Positions 9,645 to 21,499 of a stretch of 64,000 nt of DNA are shown here, piece after piece. The stretch comes from Triatoma infestans. Taxonomy: Eukaryota; Arthropoda; Insecta; Hemiptera; Reduviidae. Numbering within the stretch: position 1 is the first letter of the stretch; every line of letters begins with the position of its first letter. Location: the NCBI GenBank assembly GCA_011037195.1, contig JAAEAF010005122.1, positions 57,539-121,538 on the forward strand, in the 5' to 3' direction. The notes under the pieces are model-generated. The model saw only the letters and a list, made by a program, of their open reading frames with translations. It was not told the DNA's origin and searched no databases. The translations under genes were made by a program, and so were the position numbers.

Positions 9645-10160
9645 AATTTAGCCTCATGTAATGTCACCACCCGTACTATAATTACTTCCGAATAATTACC
9701 ATGAAGAGGCATATTAAGAACAAATAGAAAAAAGAACTGAGAAGAAAAAATTAAACAAAAATTTATAGGAGAGAGAATTCCACAAACAGTGAAAGTGAAA
9801 GAAGAACTAGGATTATTAAGAAGAGTTCTTTGAAGTATTTTCAAGAGTTCAGTGAATTAGTCATTTAAAAACTAAACAAATGGCTTAGTCTCTTATTTCT
9901 CTTTGATCAGAGTTGATTTACAATGAATGTATAAAAAAAAAAAGTACAGTAATAGACTTTAACTTCAAATTACAACATTTTGAATTTTTTTGCAAAACAT
10001 TGTCCAACAATTTATATTGTTTATAAACTTTATAACTTGAGTTGTTATGATCATCTATGTTGGCTTCTGGAATCTCTTCTGCGCCTTGTTGAAATTATGG
10101 TTATATTTAAAAGAACGAAATTCATTCAACATTAAGCGGACTAACTCTGCACTTTTTACT
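9645..10160. other. Noncoding stretch
   Basis: No gene recognised. The minus-strand ORF 9578-9844 overlaps the Tc1 5' region and reads as low-complexity hydrophobic sequence. Confidence 0.5.
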
Positions 10161-10164
10161 TTCA

Positions 10165-10960
10165 CACATATTTTTAGCAAATGATCTGTATGTGTACGCG
10201 TGTGTCTGTGTTGTATGAACGAAATAACTCAAAAACTAAAACTGGGAGAAAGTTCAAACTTGGTATACTGTCTAGGTATTTTCAATGTATCTGGCACAGA
10301 AGTTTCAGGCAAAATCCATCAACCGGGAGTGTGACTGTACTCATTTTTTTTTTTTTAGTTTTTCGTGAGTTTTTTGGGGGATTCTGGGGGAGGGGGGATA
10401 GTGGCGTTAAACTTTCCTCTAAAGTACCAACTTCAGTGCAAAGGTATGGTTCTATACCACCTGTTTAATATTAATATACATTAGTAGCAGTGCAAGAATA
10501 TCAAATTCGAGGAAAATCGGTTAACCGGAAGTACGACTTTTGAGTTTTAGAATTTTATCGAAAAATACTATTTCGTTTATACTTGGAGTATTAAGTGCAC
10601 AGATATATAAACATATCACTTTTATTTGAAATATTTGGCCCTCAAAAAAATTAAAAAATTTATTTCAGCAGTTGTGTGGAATTTTGGACAACGCTAAATT
10701 TCAAATTAACTTGAATATGTACAAGTTACTTGTATGCTTTTCTGGACTATAATATAATAACTTTCCTACCTGCCTAGATTACTAGATCGGTACTAGTCCC
10801 CCACCATTTCTATATTTATCTCGAGACATTGTGTAAAATTTGAATTTTAAAAAGAAATTGTCATTTCATATATCTATAATTATTATTGTATTAATAGGAG
10901 GAACAGTGCGAGAAGTTTGTGTAAGTGTTTCACGCCAGATTTTTGATAAAGGATGCGATA
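10165..10960 (+). repeat. Family A repeat
   Basis: Blocks in family order: GT-rich start, CAACCGGGAGTGTGACTGT, GGCGTTAAACTTTCCTCTAA, GGTTAACCGGAAGTACGACT, CTTTTCTGGACTATAA, TGTGTAAGTGTTTCACGCC. The 95-aa ORF at 10181 is derived from it and is not a gene. Confidence 0.8.
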
Positions 10961-11955
10961 TTCTGAATAAGATGGAAAGTGAAAGATAGGCACTTTGGGT
11001 TCTATTTGCAAAAGCATAAAGAAATCAGTTTTAAAATGTGTTTAATCTAATTTAAATAATTCGGGCTGATTGAGTAGCAAGGGAAAAATATTGATTTCAT
11101 TTACTCCTGTTTTTATTAGCATTTCCATTGCGAGTTATTTATAAAGTCCATTAACTATTAATATTTTTAAATTTAGAAGATTATTTACTCCCTCTGGAAT
11201 TTATTACCCCACTTTATAAACAATAAATTTCAAATTATTCCTCCTCCCACTAATTAATAAACAAAACAAAACAAAAAAAAATATTGAAAAATGACAATTT
11301 ATTAATAGTGTTGAAATAATTTAATACTAATATTCTTTATTAAAATGAAGTAAATCATTTTGCAAACAGCAGCTGTTTGGATACCCTATAATCAATAACA
11401 TAAAAGGAGCAAGTATTTAAATATTTTACTATAAGATAGCCTGAGGCTATTATATCATTGATTCCTTTCCATAATACGTTAGACTAAAATGAATATTTAT
11501 TAAAAAAAAATGTAATAACTATAGTTTAAAATAAAATAAGAAATCCAATTTAAAATTTTCATATTTTAAACGCAATATTTTGAAAAACGAAAAATATTTT
11601 AAGATTTCCTTGAAACTAGAAAACTATGTAGTAAAATCTATAGTGAATTAATCCGTCTATTGCAATCTCAATCAAGTTATTGTTTGATAAAATTTATGTT
11701 CGTATTATATTTTAATAAGCTTAAGTGAAAAGAATAACTAAGATGTGACATATAAAAGGTGATAAAGCATAGTTAATTTTGCTTTCAGAAGAAATCTCAT
11801 TTGATAAAAAACTAAGAGTTGTTAAATTATTACGAAAAACATTAAGAATTTCTTAAATCAGTTTTAATGTAATACTGTACTAGGAATAACCACTTTTGAA
11901 AATCTCCCAAAACTTTCTTTTCAGCAATTAAATTACCAATTACTAATTGGTTAAT
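10961..11955. other. AT-rich noncoding stretch
   Basis: I see nothing beyond AT-rich sequence with frequent poly-A runs. Confidence 0.55.
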
Positions 11956-11959
11956 ATTC

Positions 11960-12640
11960 TTCAACTCCTGGAACATCAAAGACTTGAGAATTGGCAAAAA
12001 AGTCAGGGTGATGGAGAATCAGCGGTGCAAACTGGGACTTGTTAAAAATTTTAAATATCTCGAGATATACAATTGGATCGACGTAGAGATTAAGAAAAAA
12101 ATAAATGCTGCAAACAGACTCTTCTTCGCATTAACAAAAGGGTCCTCAACAAAAAAAGAAAAAGGAGAAGGCTCAAAGGGAGATGAAACTACTATATATA
12201 AGAATATACATCTGCCTATTCTGGGATATTCAAGTAAGTCCTGGATCATCACAAGAAACATCAGGGTGCTCTAAACAGAAGGGTGATGAGGTTTTGCGAA
12301 AAAATAGAAGGGGAGTCCCGATGTGACCGTATTAGAAACAACATAAACCGAATTAATTTGAATATATGGCCAGCTCAGTTCGAAAAGGCAGGCTAAGGTT
12401 TGTGGGCATTTGCATAGAATGGGAATGAACAGGACCGAATTCCGTTTTTGAAACGAAGTGAGAAGGTAAAAGGTCTCATCGTGGAAGACCAAGGAAAACT
12501 AGTGAAAAGGAAGTAAAGGAAGCCTTTATAAAAAGTAACCTAGATTATAAAAGAAGAGAGTTGGTTCAAAATTAAGAAGAATGGATAAAGCACTATAGAA
12601 AGACCTCCACACTGCTTAGCAGTAAAAAAGGCATTGATAA
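11960..12640 (+). pseudogene. LINE ORF2 C-terminal remnant
   Basis: The frame reads GLVKNFKYLEIYNWIDVEI, KINAANRLFFALTKG, TTIYKNIHLPILGYSSKSWI (to 12274), then after frame breaks RKGRLRFVGIC, SHRGRPRKTSEKEVKEAF and EEWIKHYRK. This is the familiar order downstream of the RT catalytic core in many non-LTR retrotransposons: 'FKYLG', 'Y..LI.PILTYG.E.W', 'RLRW.GH..R', 'RGRP..RW.D.V'. It resembles the end of RTE-like elements, but I cannot assign the clade. The RT catalytic YXDD is not included, so this is a 5'-truncated relic. Stops after 'NIRVL' and later confirm it is dead. Confidence 0.75.
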
Positions 12641-13310
12641 AGAAGAAGAAATTTTCTTGAAGAAGAAACGTGGAATTTTTACTAAGTTTAATTGGCCGTT
12701 GCCACTAAATATAATGGTGGGTATTATGATGTTAGTTTTTAAGGGCGTAAGATTCAACTGAATGTACCATATTAGTAAATGAGCGCCTCTCTCAGTTTCA
12801 GCAAAACTGTAACAGCAGAAACTCTCCATAAAATCAAGTTTTCCTGAAAAATATTTCAAATAAAAGTGATAAGTTTAAATCCGTGCCATAAGCATTTCAA
12901 GTAGTTAAGGACATTTGAAGCCCCTTACGTAAAAATTCTGAAAACCTCAGAAATCTTGTCCATAAAATCACACTTCTGGTTAAGATTTTCTTCAAACTTG
13001 GAATTCTAACAATATTTTTAATATACCTTAATGTTTTATAGACGATTAGTACTTACAATGGTGGGATGTTTAAAGAAAATCGCAAGCCCAAAAACCGGTA
13101 AAATCTATTCAGCAAAATGGTCTTACAGTTGAACGATTTTATCCAAAACCTTATTATCGAGTCTCTCAGTACCACTTCAACGAAATAGCAGGTTTTGTAT
13201 TTTCTGCAATTTTCCATTTTAACTTTCTCTTACTGCTGGTAACAGGAATATTTCGAGTTTTCACCGGAAATACATGTTTTGAAAACCCCTGGATAAAAAA
13301 AAATTAGTTC
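12640..13310. repeat. Family A fragments in both orientations
   Basis: 12860-13015 holds reverse blocks (AAAATCACACTTCTGGTTAA). 13218-13300 holds the forward start block (ACTTTCTCTTACTGCTGGTA, then TTTTCACCGGAAATACATG). Head-to-head joining suggests nested or rearranged copies. No gene. Confidence 0.6.
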
Positions 13311-13376
13311 TGGAAAATCGCTCTACTTAAGTTTGTATTGTATTTGCTTATCTATGATTATCTGCTATAACTATCT

Positions 13377-13565
13377 AAGGTTATGTAACTACTGTGTGTT
13401 TAGTGACAAAATAGAATCATTATAAATTATGATTATACATTAGAAAATAGTGTATTTATTTATACATTATAAACATGCTATTTATTATACACTATTTTCT
13501 AATCTATAATCATAATTTATAATAATTCCATTTTGTCATTAAACACACACACTCATAACATAACC
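13377..13565. repeat. Long near-perfect palindrome (foldback)
   Basis: The left arm begins AAGGTTATGT and runs through GTGTGTTTAGTGACAAAATAG and ATTATAAATTATGATTATAC to AGAAAATAGTGTAT. The right arm repeats the same blocks inverted and ends ATAACATAACCT. The stem is about 80 bp with few mismatches and a loop of about 30 bp. It could be a MITE with long inverted arms or a hairpin formed by DNA repair. No coding content. Confidence 0.8.
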
Positions 13566-13775
13566 TCCCGCGCATATATATAACCAACAATCCAACAAGT
13601 GTGAGTGTAACAAAAACATTGCGTTGAAGTGAACACTCTATAAGAACTTGGTGAATTTGCTCTGAGGGTGGATGAAAATCCGAAACCGTTCAGGAACAAA
13701 AGGAATATGCATGCTACGACGGATAAAATACCACATCTTATCCAGCATTGCGGACACATCCACATATTCAACCTA
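13566..13775 (+). repeat. Family G repeat with hammerhead-like core
   Basis: It matches 55740-55880 over GGTGAATTTGCTCTGA, CAGGAAC, ATATGCATGCTACGACGGAT and AAAATACCA. The core at 13662-13691 reads CTGAGGG, GGAT-GAAA-ATCC (a perfect 4-bp hairpin), GAAA, CCGTTC. It departs from the hammerhead consensus at A9 (G here). ORF 13553-13771 on the other strand is a shadow. Confidence 0.6.
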
Positions 13776-13794
13776 TGATTATATTCGAAACTTT

Positions 13795-14440
13795 TTTATG
13801 TAGTTTCGACTATAAACATATTCGAAGGATTTTCATGGGTTTCTCGGGAACAGTAATTTTAACTTTCCTCTAAAGTACTACTTCAGTATAATATATGGTT
13901 ACATCTGTGAATTAATATTATAAACATTAGAACAAATGCTAGAAAATCCGTTGACCGGAAGTGCGATTTTCGATTGCATTTGATGTTTTGAGTTTTTTGG
14001 AATTTTGTCGAAAAACGACTGTCAAGTTTTTCTCCGAACATGGAATACTAAACTGGTCATGTATGAATATATCATGTTTCTCTGAAATATCTTTTGATAA
14101 AAATTAAATTTTGGGGACTCTCCGGAATTTTGTTTTGTCAAATTTCAAACGTTGAGTTTGTTCAATGTTTTTACGCTGTCTTGTGGATTAGAATGGAAAC
14201 AGATTCTATTTCTACTTGGTATCTGTGCTCACCAATATGTAACCACCATTGTTACACCTGAGTTAGGGACACCTAAGTAAAAATTTCCTAGTTTAAAGAA
14301 AACTTATCATTTTCATAATTATATTAACTTAATAGTTATTAAGAGAAAGTCGGGTTTTCACATACAAAAACACGTACTTGAAAATCTAACACCAGTACTC
14401 GCTTTCACCAGTGGCAGTAAGAGAAAGTGAAAATAGGTGG
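13795..14440 (+). repeat. Family A repeat
   Basis: Blocks TTTAACTTTCCTCTAAAGTA, TTGACCGGAAGTGCGATTTT and CGCTGTCTTGTGGATTAGAA are in family order. It ends in a GGCAGTAAGAGAAAGTGAAAA block with partly rearranged ends. Confidence 0.75.
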
Positions 14441-15085
14441 TATAATTAACATGAAGCACCTTCACTTGTCATGTTCAAAATACAATCTAAATAAAGAATA
14501 ATGCACTGAAATAAATTTACTAAATACAGATACAGATGGCAGCAGTTAGTTGTAAATCTTAAGGTTTTCAAGTCAATGTTTATTTAAAACTGGATCAATC
14601 TTTATGTGTATTTATAGTTTTAAACTCTGCTTAAATTACGATCTGTTCTTAAACTGAAAAATTATACTTTCTTACCGTTTAAAAATATTTGTTATAATTT
14701 TAAAAATGGAAAATTAACTACTTCTACTAAAATGTATAATTTCATTTGTAGTTCCGACACATTAATATTTATTGTTTTAAAAAAAAACATTCTCTTGGGA
14801 AATGCAAGTTAAGTTACTTTTATTCACCTATCATTACATGCATTTCAGATATATGATGCGTGATTATTATAAATTGAATATGAATGTATATCTCTGTATT
14901 ATACGACACTAGATGTGTAATTTCGTAGAAATTGCATTTGATGATTTGAACACGTAGATTTGAGTTCAAACACCATATTTATATTATTATATTCAATCTA
15001 ATATGTTTGTATATGTACGTAACTGAGTGTGTATGTATACCATTCTATTTTTATTCTTGAAATAGTCAAAGATTTTCACTTTTTT
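14441..15085. other. AT-rich noncoding stretch
   Basis: No gene or known repeat recognised. Confidence 0.5.
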
Positions 15086-15290
15086 CTATGATAGGCTGCT
15101 ACTTTTTGTAGATGTCGATCGGATTCGGATATTCGCCCATCAAGTGGGTGTCTTGTTAAACAGATGATAGCTACTAGCGTAGTGCTAAGCCAGGACACAG
15201 GCTGTTATTCTTGTACTGGGCGAATGCTTGAAACTGGACTATGACACAAAAAAAAAAAAAATAAGCATTTGTCATGGAATTAAAGACAAA
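15086..15290 (+). repeat. Family B element, old degenerate copy
   Basis: Left arm traces read ATAGGCTGCTACTTTTTGTA, GATCGGATTCGGATATTCGC and CCATCAAG. The right arm traces read TGGGCGAATGCTTGAAACTG and GACTATGACACAAAA. Divergence is much greater than in the other copies, showing that the family has been active over a long period. Confidence 0.6.
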
Positions 15291-15469
15291 GATGATTTCC
15301 AAGTAATACGGTTTCAACAATTATTAATATTATATATTATCTTTTATTGTTTAAAATGATAAGCATTTCATACAATAAAGAATTGGTACATTATAATACA
15401 TTTATAACACGAAGAAAACAAAAGTGTCAATTACAAACATAAAGAAAATTAACTTATTAATCGACGCTG

Positions 15470-16600
15470 CTTAAATTAATAACGTTTTTACTTTTAAGCT
15501 ATTTATAAAAAATGCGTAAATCTTATTTATTTTACTGACATCATTAATATGCAAAAGATCCTCTAATGTATTAACCATAGCAAGATAGTCCCTCAGATAT
15601 TTATTTCTTTGACTAATAAACATTGGGCAGGAAAATAAGAAATGTGCTACCGTGTCCATCTCACCCCTGAAACAAACTGGACAGGGTACATGATCCAAGA
15701 ACACGTACTTACTGCCTTCAATATATAATGAGGTCCTCTTTTTATATGCCAAACGTAATTGGGCCACCAGTCTTATTTTTTTTATATTCACATTAAAATA
15801 TAAATATTCTTGTTTTATTCCAAATGTACAAATATTACGGTAATACAAGTTGTATGTACGATTGCAAACAGAGTTAATATCCTTACTGATTAAATTATTT
15901 TCAAAAGAACAAATCTTTATGCTTATTTTTAATAATATCAATATTTCTACATTGGTACAAACTTTCCTCAACTCAAGGCCCAGTTCAAAGGAATATTCTG
16001 ATTATCCATTTACTGTAGGAGCCTATTAAAGCAAATTTTGGGGAGTTTATCATTGGACATCCCTAACAAACTAATCCACCATCCTAACATTTTTTTTTTT
16101 AATTTTAAGTTGGGTGTGAGACCTGCACAACTCTAGCTTTATGTAAGCATTTGGTGTATGAAGAGGTAAATTCAATAATAATTTAAAAAAATTAATTTGA
16201 CCTCGTTCAACCTGAGTTAAACATTGCGAACCCCAAAATTCGGCCATATAAAGTAAATTAGTTTGCGAGATAGCGTCAAACAAATAAAACTTTTGAACTC
16301 CAAGAATCTGATTTGCAGGATTTTAACAAATTTAACACAGAGGAGTTGGCAGCAGAATATTTCGTAAGAAAATAATTACCAGCAGATGTAAAACGTCCAG
16401 ATGTCAAAAATGGGACGCCCAAATAAATAAACTTATTGTTTGTTTCAATGATTTTATCATCATAATGAAAATGTTTAATTTTACCAAGTCTGCCCCCTTT
16501 ATGAAATGGTAATGTAATACTGTCTTCTTGTAATCTAGTAGTAATCTAGTTGTAATTAAATTTTTCTTCACAAAGAGCTAGGAGTTCAATCTACATTTGT
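15470..16600 (-). pseudogene. LINE ORF2 3' portion with C-terminal zinc-knuckle-like motif
   Basis: The reading frame contains NKFIYLGVPFLTSGRF and WSSKVLF (16450-16290), then LLYMAEFWGSQCL and QINFFKLLLNLPLHTPNAY (16283-16130). After a break it reads IRLVAQLRLAYKKRT, VPCPVCFRGEMDTVAHFLFS and CPMFISQRNKYL (about 15790-15590), ending at 15471. 'YLG', 'WG', 'LP..TPN' and the terminal C-x2-C...H-x4-C motif are typical of the post-RT part of non-LTR retrotransposons. There are at least three frame breaks and no RT core. The 166-aa ORF is the largest intact part. The clade is uncertain (perhaps I, Jockey or R1 group). Confidence 0.75.
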
Positions 16601-16794
16601 TCTTAATTGGAATTTTTTTTGTAATGCGTTGAATAGTTTCTGAAAAATAATATACTGAATCTGGGGACATCAAACCATAGTGAACCTAATTTTGTCATCT
16701 ACAGTTCGTTCTAAAACTAATATACTTGTAGGTATATAAATAGTAAATTTTTTAATTATGAAATATATTTATATTTATTTATTGCTTCCACTTA

Positions 16795-17450
16795 GTGCTG
16801 CATGAGGAAGTATTGCAATAGTACATCGAAATTTTCGAAATTGAATTGTTGACGGAAATACGCTTGGAAGTCCACTGGTCCCTAAATGGTTTTTAGAAAT
16901 TGATGTTCAATCATCGTAACTCGTAACTGAAAAATTGTAAGGAAGTTCAAACCGACTTATTGCCAATAATTAGGTCAAAATAGGTCAACCGGAATACAAT
17001 CCGCAATTCATCAGTTTTTGCGTTTTTCCCGATAAAAAAAAATCTCGCAACGATTTTCTTTTTCAGGGAAAATTCATTTTAGGAAATTTTGATGTTAGGT
17101 GACTTAAGGCTTTCTTTAAAAATGTCATTTTACTATAATATACGATTGTAATACCTGTCTGTAATACTATATGGAATTATTCTATAAAATTAAATATGTG
17201 TGTCAGAATTCCGAGTTTGAAGAAAATTGTTTGATTGGAAATGCAACCATCCCATTTTTATGAATTTGATAAACTAGACCTTCACCTTTTTTTCATTTCC
17301 ATCCATGTACATTTATTTAAAAGTGTATTATTTTTAAATTTCTTCAAATTTGAGGGGGATCTATTTTCTAATCATTTTTTCAAATAGTTTATATTTTGCA
17401 GATTTCTAGTTTAAAATCAATTCATTAAAATATTTAGGCTGGTTTAAAAA
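16795..17450 (+). repeat. Family A repeat, diverged copy
   Basis: Contains CATGAGGAAGTATTGCAATA, then a GTCAACCGGAATACAATCC block, then GACTTAAGGCTTTCTTTAAA. More decayed than the other copies. Confidence 0.6.
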
Positions 17451-18480
17451 TTAGCTCTGTAAAGGAGCTAAAATTAATTAATAAAAAATTAAGATGTTAC
17501 CAAACACACAGTACATAATTAATTCTCATTGTATTCAGTTAGTTTTTGTTTCTTTTTATTACTAACAATAGTTAATTTGTTAATAAGTAGTTCAAGTAAT
17601 TGTATATAACAAGAAGACATAATATTGTATTTAACCTGTATGTTACATTAATATAAGTAATTACCGTTCCTTCTTAATGACTTACAGCCATTTACAAGTG
17701 GAGATAATTTAGATTAGCCGAGCGGTAGTAGTCATCAAACAAATAATCTAAATGGGGGCCATTATATATATATATATAATATATATATATATCTTTACTC
17801 ACTCTTACTTCTTTGAAATAAGCATTGTTTTAAAATTGTAATTCTTTGCATAACTTCGGATTATTATTGGAATAAGCATCCGTTCCAAATCTTCTTGTTC
17901 TAAATCTTAATTCCTGTAAATAAATAATATAGAAAAAATTGATTTTAATCATACGAGTAGCATATAGATATAAAATAAATAAAAAAGCAAAGCTTTTAAG
18001 CCTTTAAATTATTTTCTTTCTTGTTTTCTTTAATGCCTTTTTTATGGAGAAATAAAGCTGGTAAAGAAATAGTAATCCTGGAGGCTCTATGGTTTCCATT
18101 ATGAAGCGGAAGGATAACACACTTCCTCTCTTGTTTTAGAGCGCATATCCAATTGTGGCTGTAATCTTGCCTTAAAAATGTTGTAGTGTTAATAATAAAA
18201 CTTCTCAGGCTATTTTTTGGATTCCCGCTTGAATGATGGAGTTCAAGTTTCTCTTTCAGTACAACTGGCGCTTCATAACAACCAGTGCGATATGACAGAT
18301 AACGGATTATCTTCTCCGACTGATGGACTGCTTCACGCGGGTGACGTTTGTAATTTCAACAAATCTATGAATCTTCTATTGAGCAGACAGTGATCCATGA
18401 GTAGATAAACCATCACGATTTTACCCCAATGGTCCCTAGATCTTTTCCTTGATACAAAAAAATTTTACATGTCTTTATCA
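17451..18480. other. Noncoding stretch with AT microsatellite
   Basis: An (AT)n tract lies at about 17763-17792. A short tRNA-like string GATTAGCCGAGCGGTAGTAG (about 17713) has no matching second half. No gene recognised. Confidence 0.5.
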
Positions 18481-18483
18481 CGA

Positions 18484-18892
18484 AGTAATTTGGTGAGGTT
18501 CGGTCAAAAAAGAAACATTCAATTATGTCAACGTTTCGGCAGAGTTTCCTGTCTTTATCAAGGCTATAATATATAGATAGTCGTGAAGATGAGGAGAAAG
18601 AATTTTTAAAACATACATATTTGTTACATCACAAAAACATAAAAAAAAAAATTAAAAGTTTCAAGAAACTTGATTCAAATCATCTACAGTAAAAAAAAAA
18701 TTTTTTTTTCCTTTTTTTTTTCTGTAGATGATTTGAGTCAAGTCACTAGTAACTTTTAATTTTTTTTTTATGTACAACTGGGCATCAGAGCAATTACATC
18801 AGAGCCTTGATAAAGGCAGGAAACTAACTCTCTTGAAACGTTGGCATAATTGAATGTTTCTTTCTTGACCGAATCTTACATAATTTATCAGC
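18484..18892. repeat. Foldback element with GAAACGTT-type arms
   Basis: The arms are inverted over about 180 bp. The left outer part reads GGTTCGGTCAAAAAAGAAAC, and the right outer part reads GTTTCTTTCTTGACCGAATC. Inside, both arms carry GATAAAG...GCCGAAACGTT-like sequence, and the inner AATCATCTACAGTAAAAAAA is mirrored by CTGTAGATGATTTGAGTCAA. The arm motif resembles the second half of a Penelope-type hammerhead (GAAA plus palindromic ACGT plus U), but the first half reads CTTGATAAAG in place of CTGATGA. No ORF and no target duplication identified. Confidence 0.75.
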
Positions 18893-21200
18893 GGTCAACA
18901 AATACTTCTATATTTATCACGAAGATTACAGCGCTATGAAGTGTTGCTCATTAATGTGCTGATTATAATTTTAATAATTCACTTATTTCTGCCACAAAAT
19001 AATTCTCCGGGGGTGACTGAGGATAGAACCGATTCCACTGGTGTCAATTCTGCAACTCTTCCCCTCCCCCCAAAAAAACTACGAATTTGTCAATTAAACT
19101 AAGTCAGAATGTTTTGAATACCTATTAAACGGTCTCCGTTGTAAGCATTTACAAAAAGAAAATGATTTTTTTATTATCCTGAGATAGCAGTGTGTACAAG
19201 TTTTTATTTGAATGTTTCCAATCGCCAACAACAGACTCCAAAAACACCAACAACAAAAAATGCATCCAAATTTCGACGATTTATTTACTAGCCAAATTTG
19301 TTCATAAGTAGATCAAATAATTACTGGAAATTTTCGGATCTTATTAGAGGAAGGGTATTTACAATTGGTTGATTTGTTAGACAACCAAGATATTAGTTTA
19401 TCCCTAGATTACTGTCCTAATTTAAAGTATTTTTCAATAAACATTTTCCCATTGTTTAATACTTTTATTATATTGATTGTTTTAATAACATACTATTAAG
19501 TCATGGCATAGACATTTTAAATGAATATTACATTCATAAATCTTTAACTAATAGTATAAGCGAAGAACATTTTTTGAGAAGTATTAGTGTGTATAATCAT
19601 GTTGGTATGTTTCACTCTACACAGATAAAATTTCTTTGAAGATAAATAATAAGTTTTGCGTTTTAACTACAAGTTTTGTTACTTCTTGATAATATAATTT
19701 CATATTTAACCTATCTACTGGCGTCTTTTAAGGAAGTCTTGTTTGTTTTAATATTCTTATCTTGGTCGGATGTTCTTTCTCTTTTGTAAACATTCCGTGT
19801 AACCATGTTTGGTCAACTTACACGTACTTGAATAATTTTATTGTGAACTTAAAATCATTTTAGCTAAATTCAGTTTTTCTTGAACTTGCTTTTTTTTTTT
19901 TGTAATTTTATGTAAAACAGTAAAAAGCAGGCGTAACTAAAATTTTACAATCCAGCCAAGCGTTTCACTGCTTTTAAGAAATATAGAAAATGATGTAGAA
20001 TATAGAAGCAACACAGACCAGATGTTTTTGGCTTAAATAGAACAGTGGTCATAAGTGGAAAATTGATTAAATACATTATCTTCCCATATTTTATATGATA
20101 AACATTTTTCGACTTTACATTTTTAAAACTCATTATATCGAAATAATAAAATCCATGTTCAGATCGCATAGTGAGAATCAGTCGTACCAATGCCAGTTTC
20201 ATTTTTCTTTGAAATATAGCATTTAAAGAACTTCTGCCCCAATATTATTAAGTTTAATTTTGCGCAAATATTTGTTTTGTTGAACGTCTATAGAGACTAC
20301 TAATTTATATATTGATCGTTATAATATGATAAATCACATACATTCACCAATTTAATGTTTCCAATTTCTGGAAAGGTTTAATCACTGATCTGAACTGTTA
20401 GCCTCAAACAGTGTCTTCTTTTCATTAATTATCATATCTATTTTTACGCTATCAGTTTCAAAGCTTCGATTTTTTCTTTTTTTCTTTGAGTACAACTAAT
20501 TATACGTTTATGTTCAGCCAGTGCTAAAAATTGGATGCTTTCACTGATTTTTTTTTTGCATTAGCCTTGATGCAGTACAGCCACAGCTCTTAATGGTACA
20601 AAGCTTACAAACTATTTTATCTTATTTAAATTTTACTCCTTAACACTAAAGGTTCACTTTTGTACCGAGGTACTGCCCCGTCTCAGATACACACACAAAC
20701 AAATGACACATGCACACTAAAAAAACATTCGCACCGATAGGAGTTGAATATTTGATATTCCTCTATTCCTGTTCGTATTTAAACCTAAAATAAAACCATA
20801 TACACAGATTTAACCTAACCTAAACCATTCTCGGCAATAAATACTTTCTTGCTAATAAATGCATTCGTTCAAAACTAATTAAGCCTAATCTGATTTATCT
20901 TCCATCTTCACCAAACATACTTTAGATTTACGCAATACATTCTCACTCACAGCTAAGAACCTGGATGGAGTAGAGTACTCGATATTTTTCTACTCCTTTT
21001 GACTTATAAGTAAATTAAAACACTCTACAAATATTTATATTAAAATAATTTGCAAGACTAAACTTTTAAGTGCACACTATATTTTGATCTCAATTTTACC
21101 GAAATATTTCACTATAAATTCGGCCACTTTGATGTCTTCTATCTTTAGAATTGTAATGTACTGAAGAGAGTTGTAATTATTAAATTAAGTTTATTGAACA
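18893..21200. other. AT-rich noncoding stretch
   Basis: No gene recognised over 2.3 kb. The minus-strand ORF 19945-20202 (85 aa) shows no motif. TAACCTAACCTAAACC at about 20813 is too short to be telomeric. Confidence 0.5.
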
Positions 21201-21209
21201 GACATTCCT

Positions 21210-21492
21210 CTGTAGATTGAAAGCTGGACATATTGTACTTATATGTTCTAAATTTTCTTTATTTCCATATAGTTCTAAATTTTATTATCTCCACATAGTA
21301 TACAAAAAGGGTCTCCTTGCATATGCCATAGTTAGATCTGAGTCGGCAGATAGTTTTGATTACATACTTTTTCAAAACATGTTCACCATTCCAAGATTGT
21401 TTATTTACTTCTGGATTAATTCCTTCCTAAAACATCCCTTTATCGGCAGTAGCAAATTTAATTTACAATATTTTCAAAATAGATCATTTTAA
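21210..21492 (+). pseudogene. Possible LINE C-terminal fragment
   Basis: The frame reads RLKAGHIVLICSKF, then YKKGLLAYAIVRSESADSFD, YILFQNMFTIPRLFIYFWIN and KHPFIGSS. It resembles the RLR(T/S)GH...(E)...DHILF.C pattern that follows RNase H in some non-LTR retrotransposons, compare the tail at 38215-38458. The cysteines of the motif are lost, so this is tentative. An intact 91-codon frame in such AT-rich DNA is somewhat longer than expected by chance. Confidence 0.35.
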
Positions 21493-21499
21493 TTCTGTC

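Noticed and set aside
15471..15971. 166-aa ORF as a host gene
   Set aside because: It contains the LINE C-terminal motif HFLFSCPMFISQR and lies in a longer LINE relic.
17713..17760. tRNA-Leu/Ser-like GCCGAGCGGT string
   Set aside because: No anticodon arm or T arm follows, and it is next to an AT microsatellite.
20810..20830. Telomeric (TTAGG)n repeat
   Set aside because: Only about three imperfect units (TAACCTAACCTAAACC). Too short to mean anything.
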